From Solirubrobacteraceae bacterium (GTDB lineage Bacteria > Actinomycetota > Thermoleophilia > Solirubrobacterales > Solirubrobacteraceae), in NCBI GenBank assembly GCA_030149625.1, contig JASLHP010000015.1, forward strand, positions 1 through 7,724: a stretch of DNA of 7,724 nt, read 5' to 3'. Position 1 is the stretch's first letter. Each line of letters begins with the position of its first letter. The notes beneath the pieces are model-generated. The model was given only the letters and a program-made list of their open reading frames with translations, was not told where the DNA came from and made no database searches. Made by a program: the position numbers and the translations under genes. Below are positions 1 to 5,565 of this stretch, piece by piece.

Positions 1-25
1 TGGTCGCAGAACGCGCGGACCTCAC
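1..25 (-). CDS. possible 5' end of a further gene in the lipoprotein operon (partial)
   Basis: On the minus strand a GTG overlaps the lipoprotein stop codon as GTGA and opens a frame reading MRSARSAT to the window edge without a stop. The same GTGA overlap joins the arsR-like and lipoprotein genes just upstream, so a coupled next gene is plausible. No Shine-Dalgarno sequence is visible and only eight codons can be read, so the product cannot be identified. DUF4430 lipoproteins of actinobacteria are often followed by energy-coupling-factor (ECF) transporter genes, but nothing in these bases proves that here. Confidence 0.3.
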
Positions 26-996
26 CCCGCGCCGGCGGCGGGCACCGGCAGCGCGATTGTGCCGGCGGGCACCGGCAGCGCGATTGTGCCGGCGGGCGAG
101 ACGGCGACGGCGAAGTGGTTCGCGAGCGCTCTCTGGGTGAAGGCGCTCGCCGCGAGTCCGACGCCGGCCTCGTCGGTGCCCGTCACCACCCACACGGGCG
201 CTTCCTTGACACCGCGTGTGGCCGCGACGAGCCCGGCGTCGGCGCGCAGGGTGCGCACCGCCCGGTCTCGTTCGTCCAGCAGCGTCAGTGCCTGTGCGTC
301 GGGGGAGAAACGCGCGTAGACGCCACTGGCGCCGGGGCCGCGCCCGATGCTCGCGGCCTCGAGGTCGCCACCCAGGTGCGACCACGGCCCGACCATCACG
401 CGCAGTGTTTCCGGCGCGCCGCCGCTGCCGATCGCGGCAAGCGCCGCGGGCACGCCCGCCGCCTGCAGACGCGAGACGACGACACGGCAGGCGCTCGACG
501 ACGACGCGCATTCGACTCGCACCGGCAGGCGTTTGCCTTCGTAGCCGTTCAGGAACGGCTCGGGGAAGGCGCCGACGACGGCCGCCGCGTCCTGCGCCGG
601 GCGCGTGGCGTGCAGGTCCCACCAGATGTGATCGCCTGGCTTCACGCTGGCCACAGCGGGCCCCTTCGAGGCCTGCACGCCGTTGACGTAGTAAAGCCAT
701 TCACTCGCCGGCTGCCTGGCAACTTCGCCGCTGTCGACGATGCCGTCGATCCCCTGCACACGACGGGCGCCGGGCCCGGTGCTGACCATGGCGTTGCGCG
801 TCAGCAGCTCGAGGACGCTCTCGCCGCTGGTCGTGTGCAGAGCCCCGCTGTCGCGCAGCACGCGCGCGCCGAAGTCGCGGGTGATCAGCAGCTTGACGGC
901 GCTCGGCGGCGAGCCGACCTCGAGACCGCAGCCGCCGAGCGCGAGCGCGGCCAGCGCGACGCCGAGCGCGCCCAGGCGAGCGAAGCCTCGCCTCAC
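22..996 (-). CDS. DUF4430-domain lipoprotein (transcobalamin-like domain)
   Basis: A 324-residue protein predicted to sit on the outer face of the membrane as a lipoprotein. Two to three arginines are followed by a hydrophobic stretch (residues 8–20) and a lipobox, LALGGC, with the lipidated cysteine at 23. Residues about 33–130 resemble a DUF4430 domain, including the ASEWLYYVNGVQASKG and KPGDHIWWDLH stretches. This family is related to the C-terminal domain of transcobalamin and to SLBB-like folds, so ligand or cofactor binding is an inference. Residues 155–300 form a second region I cannot assign, with a Cys pair at 163 and 170. The frame is open far upstream, but the GTG at 996 is chosen because it overlaps the arsR-like stop (GTGA) and directly precedes the signal peptide. 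The C-terminus carries two copies of a nine-residue repeat encoded by a 27-bp duplication. Probably the third gene of the SRPBCC–ArsR operon. Confidence 0.8.
   Translation of the reverse strand: MRRGFARLGALGVALAALALGGCGLEVGSPPSAVKLLITRDFGARVLRDSGALHTTSGESVLELLTRNAMVSTGPGARRVQGIDGIVDSGEVARQPASEWLYYVNGVQASKGPAVASVKPGDHIWWDLHATRPAQDAAAVVGAFPEPFLNGYEGKRLPVRVECASSSSACRVVVSRLQAAGVPAALAAIGSGGAPETLRVMVGPWSHLGGDLEAASIGRGPGASGVYARFSPDAQALTLLDERDRAVRTLRADAGLVAATRGVKEAPVWVVTGTDEAGVGLAASAFTQRALANHFAVAVSPAGTIALPVPAGTIALPVPAAGAG
41..94. repeat. 27-bp perfect tandem duplication inside the lipoprotein gene
   Basis: Bases 41–67 and 68–94 are identical 27-mers beginning ggcaccggcagcgcg. The duplication is in frame and doubles the peptide PAGTIALPV (residues about 301–318) near the lipoprotein C-terminus. 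Exact identity at every base, including wobble positions, indicates a recent slippage or unequal-exchange event rather than a selected peptide repeat. Confidence 0.95.
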
Positions 997-1322
997 CGCG
1001 ACGGGCCGTTCTCGACCGCGCCCTTCAGACGGGCGAGCCGCTGCTCCCACGCAGCTTCGGCGCCCGTGAGCCATGCGCTCGCCGGCTGCAGCGCGCCTGC
1101 GCGCAGCCGGTAGCGCACCTCGCGGCCGGGTGTGGGCGTGCGCTCGACGAGGCCGGCGTGATCCAGCGCGGAAAGGTGCTTGGCCACCGCCTGACGCGTG
1201 ATCGGCAGGACGGCGCTGAGCGCCGGTACGCTCGTCGTCTCCTCGCGCAGCAGCTGCTCGACCATCAGCCGCCTGGTCGGGTCGGCAAGCGCCGCAAACA
1301 CCGGGCTGACGGCGTCGCTCAA
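993..1322 (-). CDS. ArsR-family winged-helix transcriptional regulator
   Basis: A 109-residue DNA-binding repressor of the ArsR/SmtB fold. The N-terminal helix has the family signature ADPTRRLMVEQLL (residues 13–25). The helix-turn-helix spans about 31–60, with recognition helix ITRQAVAKHLSALDHAGLV, followed by a wing ending in VRYRL (69–73). There is no cysteine anywhere, so the classical CxC metal-sensing sites are absent; the signal is unknown. The start is TTG, overlapping the SRPBCC stop as TTGA, and the stop overlaps the lipoprotein GTG as GTGA, so all three are probably translated from one message. ArsR regulators paired with SRPBCC/AHSA1 proteins are a recurrent arrangement in actinobacteria, usually autoregulated. 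The dyads upstream of the SRPBCC gene are its likely operators. A start at the internal GTG eight codons in is possible but would remove residues before the first helix. Confidence 0.9.
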   Translation of the reverse strand: MSDAVSPVFAALADPTRRLMVEQLLREETTSVPALSAVLPITRQAVAKHLSALDHAGLVERTPTPGREVRYRLRAGALQPASAWLTGAEAAWEQRLARLKGAVENGPSR

Positions 1323-1624
1323 GCGAGCACCGGCTCGAAGCTCGCCGCCAGCATCGCGATCGGGAACGACGGCTGGCTCTCGGTGACCACCACGCGTGTG
1401 CGCTGCTCGTCTCCGGCATCGGCGATGACCAGGAACTCGACGCGCGTCGCCGGCTCATCCGCGCCGGCCCACCACCACACGAGCCGGTGCGGCGCATCCA
1501 CCACCTCGATGTGGATCTCGCGCTCAGGCTCTGACAGCCAGCGCTCGCGCCCCGCTTCGGTGGCGAGCGCCTCGAACACATCCTCCGCGGGGGCCTCGAC
1601 ATCGATCTCGCGTCGTACCGCCAT
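1319..1624 (-). CDS. SRPBCC / AHSA1-type protein (short form)
   Basis: A 101-residue protein of the START/SRPBCC fold, whose members enclose small hydrophobic ligands or act as Hsp90-activator-like (AHSA1) domains. The N-terminus has the typical first strand and helix, MAVRREIDVEAPAEDVFEAL, then the conserved W at 29. The central strand DAPHRLVWWW (43–52), the strand TRVEFLVI (60–67) and the late strand TRVVVTES (76–83) are recognisable. Family members usually run 130–160 residues; here the segment after W29, normally holding a glycine turn and a strand pair, is shortened to about eight residues. The gene starts with ATG and has a strong AAAGGAG ribosome binding site seven bases upstream, the best in the window. 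It is the first gene of the operon with the ArsR regulator. Ligand unknown. Confidence 0.8.
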   Translation of the reverse strand: MAVRREIDVEAPAEDVFEALATEAGRERWLSEPEREIHIEVVDAPHRLVWWWAGADEPATRVEFLVIADAGDEQRTRVVVTESQPSFPIAMLAASFEPVLA

Positions 1625-1631
1625 CGTCAGT

Positions 1632-1638
1632 CTCCTTT
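1632..1638 (-). promoter_or_regulatory. ribosome binding site of the SRPBCC gene
   Basis: AAAGGAG on the minus strand, seven bases before the ATG at 1624. It fixes the start of the SRPBCC gene and the 5' end of the operon's coding part. Confidence 0.8.
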
Positions 1639-1640
1639 GA

Positions 1641-1654
1641 CAACCATTTGGTTG
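1641..1654. promoter_or_regulatory. operator-like dyad 1 (CAACCA-TT-TGGTTG)
   Basis: A perfect inverted repeat, CAACCA and TGGTTG around TT, 17 bases upstream of the SRPBCC start. It belongs to a longer TTGACAACC element (from 1637) that recurs in dyad 2. Size and symmetry fit a winged-helix ArsR dimer. Assigning it to the neighbouring ArsR protein is inference from position and duplication. Confidence 0.6.
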
Positions 1655-1664
1655 CTATCGTGTT

Positions 1665-1682
1665 GACAACCGTCCAGTTGTC
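1665..1682. promoter_or_regulatory. operator-like dyad 2 (GACAAC-N6-GTTGTC)
   Basis: Inverted repeat with perfect six-base arms, GACAAC and GTTGTC, around six bases. Its left part GACAACC matches that of dyad 1 at a distance of 26 bp, about two and a half helical turns. The centre is about 24 bases before the clpP start, placing it on the clpP side of the divergent region. A bound repressor could block clpP as well as the SRPBCC–arsR operon. Confidence 0.55.
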
Positions 1683-1683
1683 G

Positions 1684-1689
1684 AAAGGG
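1684..1689 (+). promoter_or_regulatory. weak ribosome binding site of clpP
   Basis: AAAGGG, eight bases before the ATG at 1698. It supports that start, which also gives the conserved ClpP N-terminus (PMVVEQ). Confidence 0.5.
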
Positions 1690-1697
1690 TAGCCCAG

Positions 1698-2324
1698 ATG
1701 CCACTGATCCCGATGGTCGTCGAGCAGAGCGCGCGTGGCGAGCGCTCGTTCGACATCTACTCGCGCCTCTTGAACGAGCGCATCGTATTCCTCGGCAGCC
1801 CCGTCGACGACCAGATCGCGAACCTCGTCGTCGCGCAACTGCTGCACCTCGAGAGCGAAGACCCCGACAAGGACATCTCGCTGTACATCAACTCCCCGGG
1901 TGGCGTGGTCTACTCGGGTCTCGCGATCTACGACACGATGCAGTTCGTAAAGCCCGACGTGCAGACGATCTGCTTCGGCGTGGCGATGAGCATGGGCTCG
2001 CTGCTGCTCGCGGGCGGTGCGTCGGGCAAGCGCACGGCACTGCCCAGCAGCCGCATCCTCATCCACCAGCCCTCCGGTGGCTATGAAGGGCAGGCGGCCG
2101 ACATCGAGATCCACGCGCGCGAGACGCTCGAGCTGCGCCGTCACGTCGACGAGATCTACGCGCGCCACACGGGGCAGTCGCTCGAGCGCGTGCACGACGA
2201 CATGGACCGCGACCGCTACTTCACGGCCGGGCAGGCACGCGAGTACGGCCTGATCGACCGCGTGATCTCCTCGCACGAGCTGACGCGGAGCAGCACCGGC
2301 TTCAGGAGCGAGCGAGCCGCGTAG
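1698..2324 (+). CDS. clpP: ATP-dependent Clp protease proteolytic subunit ClpP
   Basis: A 208-residue serine peptidase (family S14) that forms the two-ring chamber degrading proteins unfolded by ClpX or ClpC-type ATPases in the cytoplasm. The N-terminus [20 protein letters not shown] is the canonical axial-loop region, so the ATG at 1698 is secure and no long propeptide is present. The catalytic triad is complete: Ser98 in [11 protein letters not shown], His123 in ILIHQPSGG and Asp172 in [14 protein letters not shown] at 66–69 gives the oxyanion-loop glycines. Length is normal for the family. Most actinobacteria carry clpP1–clpP2 in tandem, often near tig or clpX. Here the gene stands alone, transcribed away from an ArsR operon and facing a convergent unrelated run, so it may be an additional paralogue. 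It probably shares a regulated divergent promoter region with that operon. Confidence 0.97.
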   Translation: MPLIPMVVEQSARGERSFDIYSRLLNERIVFLGSPVDDQIANLVVAQLLHLESEDPDKDISLYINSPGGVVYSGLAIYDTMQFVKPDVQTICFGVAMSMGSLLLAGGASGKRTALPSSRILIHQPSGGYEGQAADIEIHARETLELRRHVDEIYARHTGQSLERVHDDMDRDRYFTAGQAREYGLIDRVISSHELTRSSTGFRSERAA

Positions 2325-2439
2325 CGACGAGCGCGTATCCGCCGGCCCAGAGAGCGCGGGACGCGCAGCTGTGACGCCTTCCGATTCGCGCTCCAGCCCG
2401 CGACGCAGACGCGCCACGCGTGTCAGCCCTAGCCGGCCG

Positions 2440-3111
2440 TCAGATCCAGCCGAGCAGCGGACCGAACACGATCCCCGCAAGGAGATCGAGCATCGCGAGA
2501 CCGCCGACGAGCCGCAGCTGGCGAGCGCGCCTGGGCGTATAGAACACCGTGAAGGAGACGACGTAGAACGTCAGGTAGCCGAAGACGACGATCACGGGGA
2601 AGCTCGCGACGTTCCACCACCCGTAATACCAGTGGAACATGCCGTCCGCGTGCAGCAGCAGCTCGACCCCGACAGACACGAGCGACAGCGCGATCGACAT
2701 CGCCCAGCGGCTGGGCAGGCCGAGGATGCGCGCGGCGCGCTCGGCCGGCAGCAGCTTCGCGAAGACTACGCCGTTGATCGCGAAGAACAGCGATATCTCG
2801 ACGGTGAGCCCGATCAGGATCACGAAGCTCGAGCGGCCCGTGACCGTCCACAGCGCGGCATGGCCGTCGAAGTGCAGCACGAGCGCATTGACGATCTCGT
2901 TCGCCCAATCCATCAGCCAGAAGGCGAGGCCCGCGAGCACGACGCTCCAGTTCGCTTTCTCGACCTCCACCGCGTACACGTACACGGCGAGCGCGAGCAG
3001 CGTCACCGTCGACCAGTCGAATCGGCCGGGGGCGCGCAGCAGGCGCTCGGCCTCGCGGGTGAACTCGGGGACGCCGGCCGCGAGCTGCAGGACCCCCACG
3101 ATCGCCTCCAC
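2440..3111 (-). CDS. six-helix membrane protein of unknown function
   Basis: A hydrophobic 223-residue protein that I do not recognise. Predicted membrane helices lie at about 34–50, 54–78, 95–119, 136–154, 168–190 and 200–222, separated by short loops, with an arginine-rich loop (194–200) between the last two. Polar residues fall inside or at the edges of helices: Asp69, Asn71 and Glu72 in MDWANEIVNA, Glu105, Glu150, and an aromatic cluster HWYYGWW at 160–166. Such buried charges suggest transport, cofactor binding or an enzymatic role, but none can be named. There is no cleavable signal peptide. The gene lies 11 bases after the FAD oxidoreductase stop, so they are probably co-transcribed and possibly function together. 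The GTG at 3111 has no ribosome binding site; the GTG at 3099 (four residues shorter) is preceded by GGAGG and may be the true start. Confidence 0.8.
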   Translation of the reverse strand: MEAIVGVLQLAAGVPEFTREAERLLRAPGRFDWSTVTLLALAVYVYAVEVEKANWSVVLAGLAFWLMDWANEIVNALVLHFDGHAALWTVTGRSSFVILIGLTVEISLFFAINGVVFAKLLPAERAARILGLPSRWAMSIALSLVSVGVELLLHADGMFHWYYGWWNVASFPVIVVFGYLTFYVVSFTVFYTPRRARQLRLVGGLAMLDLLAGIVFGPLLGWI

Positions 3112-3122
3112 CGCGTGCCGGG

Positions 3123-4367
3123 CTAGGCGCCGACGGCGGCCAGATCGGCGTCGAGGTCGGCGAGCGCCGCACGCTCGGACCCCGCGAGCGCACCGCCGCG
3201 CACGATCAGACGCCGCGCCGCATCGAGGTCATCGGAGCGCCCGAACGTGAGCGCCGCCTTGACCGCGCCGTCCTTCAGATACCAGTTCGTGAAGGAGCCG
3301 TCGCCGAACGAGCCGCGCACGATCTCCTCGTCCCACTCGTACGCCGGCCCGACGTACTCGAGCTCGCCCCAGCTGCCGAGCACGGAGTAGAAGTACGGCA
3401 CGACCTCGTGTGGCGCGTCGCGGCCGAGCATGTTCAAGGCGGCGGTCTTGCCGTGGTTGAACGCGACATCCCAGTGCTCGATTCGCAGCGGCGCGCCGTG
3501 CACGACCGAGTCGTACTCGCAGATGTCGCCCGCCGCGAACACGCCGGGGGCCGAGGTCTCAAGACGCGAGGAGCAACGCACGCCGCCGCGCTCGCCCAGC
3601 TCCAGCCCGGCCTTCTGTGCGAGCTGCACGTCGGGCGTCACACCAGCGCCGACGACGACCGCGTCCGCGTCCAGTTCCAGGCCGTTACGCGTTATGACCT
3701 TGCCGACACGTCCATCGCCCTCGAAGCGCTCGAGCTCGTCGCCGCCGCGCACACGCACGCCGTGCGATTCGAGCAGCTCCTGAACGAAACGCCCGGCGCT
3801 CGCACCGAAGCCGCGTTCGAGCGTCGCCCGCTCCTGCATCACGATCGTGCAGCGCTTGCCCATCAGCGTCAGCGAAGCCGCCACCTCGCAGCCGATGTAG
3901 GAGCCGCCGATCAACACGATCTCCTCGGCATCGCCGACGCCCTCGCGGATCGCGTCGGCGTTACCGAGCGTGCGCAGGTAGTGAATCTGCTCGAGCTCGC
4001 AGCCGCTGACGTTCAGACGGCGTACATTGGCGCCGGTCGCGACGAGCAGCTTGCCGAACTCGACTTCGTCCTTCGTCGAGAGCTTAGCCGTGCGTGTCTG
4101 CAGGTCGATCGCGGTGACGCTCGTGCGCGTCAACAGCTCGATCTCGTGCTCGTCCCACCACCCAGCGGGCCGGAACAGCGGCTCCTCGCGGCTCTCCTCG
4201 CCGCGCAGGTAGCCCTTGGAGCAGTCCGGGCGGTTGTATGGAGCGTCGGGCTCGCGCCCCACCAGCAGTACCTCGCCGTCGGCGCCCGCCTCGCGCAGCC
4301 AGCGCGCGCAGTTGGCCGAGGCGAGGCCGCCGCCGACGAGCAGGTAGGGGACCTTGCGGGTGGCCAT
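3123..4367 (-). CDS. FAD-dependent NAD(P)H oxidoreductase, ferredoxin-reductase/AIF type
   Basis: A 414-residue flavoprotein of the family that includes ferredoxin reductases of oxygenase systems (BphA4, rhodocoxin reductase) and apoptosis-inducing-factor-like enzymes. It moves electrons from NAD(P)H through FAD to a ferredoxin, quinone or other acceptor. The FAD-binding Rossmann motif is VGGGLAS at 11–17, with YNRPDCSKGYL (44–54) as the usual flavin-contact region. LVATGA lies at 108–113. The NAD(P)-binding motif is IGGSYIGCEVAASL (153–166), and the second FAD motif GVFAAGDICEY is near 275–285. From about 324 a reductase C-terminal domain follows (VPYFYSVLGSW onward). ATG at 4367 is preferred because AAGGTGG precedes it; GTG at 4376 would add three residues. 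No ferredoxin or oxygenase gene lies in the window. It follows the wall-hydrolase gene by 10 bases and precedes the unknown membrane protein by 11. Confidence 0.9.
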   Translation of the reverse strand: MATRKVPYLLVGGGLASANCARWLREAGADGEVLLVGREPDAPYNRPDCSKGYLRGEESREEPLFRPAGWWDEHEIELLTRTSVTAIDLQTRTAKLSTKDEVEFGKLLVATGANVRRLNVSGCELEQIHYLRTLGNADAIREGVGDAEEIVLIGGSYIGCEVAASLTLMGKRCTIVMQERATLERGFGASAGRFVQELLESHGVRVRGGDELERFEGDGRVGKVITRNGLELDADAVVVGAGVTPDVQLAQKAGLELGERGGVRCSSRLETSAPGVFAAGDICEYDSVVHGAPLRIEHWDVAFNHGKTAALNMLGRDAPHEVVPYFYSVLGSWGELEYVGPAYEWDEEIVRGSFGDGSFTNWYLKDGAVKAALTFGRSDDLDAARRLIVRGGALAGSERAALADLDADLAAVGA

Positions 4368-4377
4368 GCCCGCCACC

Positions 4378-5565
4378 TTACAGCCCAGGCGGATGGCGCA
4401 CGGACCAGTGCGCCCAGGTCGGGATGTGGTCGAGGATGCGCCAGCGCGGACCGTTTTCGAAGCGGTTCGGGCCGACGTCGGTGCCGTTGTGGGAGGTGTC
4501 GAGGCGAAGCCCCGCGATCGTCATGAACACGTGCGGCTCGGGGCTCGCGCTTGCGTAGATCGTCACCCATCGGCCGGGGCCCGGTGCTCCCCAGCTGACG
4601 TAATCCTGAGCCAACGGATTGTCCGCGAGGATTTCCGGCAGGGGGCGCACACCCGAGCGGTAGAGGACGTAGTTGACGGTGCTCGAGCAGTCCTCCTCGG
4701 AGACTCCGAGGGGGTCGGGATGGCCACCCGGCCCATACTCCAGCCGTTGCAGCTCATTGCCCGCGACGACCATCGCCTGGACGCTCGCCGGCGCACCTGA
4801 GGGAACCAGCGCGAGATGACCGTCGTCCGGGTCGAGCTCGGCATGTTCGCCGGAGATGAAGCGCACGGGCGTCGGGCTCTCCAGCGCCAACCGCAGGTCG
4901 GCGCCTTCGATCTCGGCGCCCGTAGCGGACCCCGCACTCGTGGGCGAGACGTCGCCTGGACCGACAGCGAAAGCGACGGGAGCGCCGGCGTACTTTTCGG
5001 CCCAGCTCTCCACCTCGGCCGCGTACCAGCTCGCGTGGTTGTAGGCAAGAATGGCTCGCCGATAGTCTTGTGGGGCTCCTGCTGCCCGTAGGTAATTGGC
5101 GGCTCCGTAGATGGCGTCCGCCGGGTCCCAGCGGTCGGCGTGTCCGTCGCCGTCGGCGTCAACTCCGTACTCGGCCCACGTCGAGGCAAGGAACTGCATC
5201 GGCCCACCGGCGCCGGCCGAGTTGACGTGGCCTTGCTGCGTGCACGCGGGAGCCGGATCGCGGCCGTGGTTGCACTCGACCTTGCCGATCCCCGCGAGGA
5301 CCGCCCAGTCCAGGCCATAGCGCTGCGCTGCCTGCTCGTACAGCCGCAGATATGAGGGAGGGATTTCGCGCTCGGCGAGTGCCGTGACACCGTCACCCGG
5401 AGCTTGGGCCGAGCTCGTGCCGGCGCTCAAGGAGACGCCCCCGACCATTGCGACGGCCGTGACGAGAAATAGCGCGGCCGCCGAAAGCCCTGCGAAGGCA
5501 GCCGCGAGCTGCCCGGGGCCGACACCTCGGCGGGCGGCCCCGGCGGCGGCCGACCCGGCCGTCAC
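4378..5565 (-). CDS. membrane-anchored lytic transglycosylase with C-terminal NlpC/P60-like domain (VirB1-type)
   Basis: A 395-residue cell-wall hydrolase. A single membrane segment lies at about 21–45, placing the rest outside the membrane. Residues 70–165 form an SLT-type transglycosylase domain that cleaves glycan strands: the likely catalytic Glu97 lies in GIGKVECNHG, followed by AGAGGPMQFLASTWAEYG (117–134), a calcium-loop-like DADGDGHAD (136–144) and DPADAIYGAANYL (147–159). Cys98 and Cys108 may form a disulfide. After a linker, residues about 263–378 resemble an NlpC/P60 peptidase that cuts wall peptides: the presumed nucleophile is Cys293 in EEDCSSTVNYVLY and the His is 345 in PHVFMTIAGL. 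The usual PYVYGGGH lead-in appears altered to LEYGPGGH. The GTG start overlaps the VirB6-like stop (GTGA) and GGAAAGGG lies six bases upstream. Such two-domain enzymes open the wall for conjugation machines in Gram-positive bacteria, which fits this position. Confidence 0.88.
   Translation of the reverse strand: MTAGSAAAGAARRGVGPGQLAAAFAGLSAAALFLVTAVAMVGGVSLSAGTSSAQAPGDGVTALAEREIPPSYLRLYEQAAQRYGLDWAVLAGIGKVECNHGRDPAPACTQQGHVNSAGAGGPMQFLASTWAEYGVDADGDGHADRWDPADAIYGAANYLRAAGAPQDYRRAILAYNHASWYAAEVESWAEKYAGAPVAFAVGPGDVSPTSAGSATGAEIEGADLRLALESPTPVRFISGEHAELDPDDGHLALVPSGAPASVQAMVVAGNELQRLEYGPGGHPDPLGVSEEDCSSTVNYVLYRSGVRPLPEILADNPLAQDYVSWGAPGPGRWVTIYASASPEPHVFMTIAGLRLDTSHNGTDVGPNRFENGPRWRILDHIPTWAHWSVRHPPGL

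Larger units (their letters stand above)
1663..1691 (+). promoter_or_regulatory. possible clpP promoter overlapping dyad 2
   Basis: TTGACA at 1663–1668 is a consensus -35 hexamer. Seventeen bases on lies AGGGTA, a poor -10 match. If used, transcription would begin almost at the ATG, giving a nearly leaderless mRNA. The TTGACA is also part of the repeated operator half-site, so its match may come from operator rather than promoter function. Confidence 0.25.

Noticed and set aside
997..1602. N-terminal extension of the lipoprotein frame (open back to 1602)
   Set aside because: It runs antiphase through the arsR and SRPBCC genes, has a low-complexity Arg/Ser/Ala composition typical of GC-rich shadow frames, and would bury the signal peptide and lipobox inside the protein.
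1656..1661. TATCGT as a -10 box for clpP
   Set aside because: The nearest TTGACA upstream (1637–1642) leaves only 13 bases of spacing, too short for a normal sigma-70-type promoter.
2354..2366. GCGCG-GGA-CGCGC hairpin between the convergent clpP and membrane-protein genes
   Set aside because: Only a five-base stem with a three-base loop and no T-run on either strand; such palindromes are expected by chance at this GC content, so it is not called a terminator.
2415..2422. CACGCGTG palindrome in the convergent gap
   Set aside because: An eight-base palindrome without repetition or a nearby promoter; too short to support an operator.
2371..3126. Long plus-strand frame opposite the membrane protein
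   Set aside because: Composition is Arg/Glu/His/Asp-rich with no motif, as expected for the complement of a hydrophobic GC-rich gene; the minus-strand frame has clear membrane helices.
3408..4526. Plus-strand frame of 372 codons opposite the oxidoreductase
   Set aside because: The minus strand has unambiguous FAD and NAD(P) motifs; the plus frame shows no domain and also crosses into the wall-hydrolase gene.
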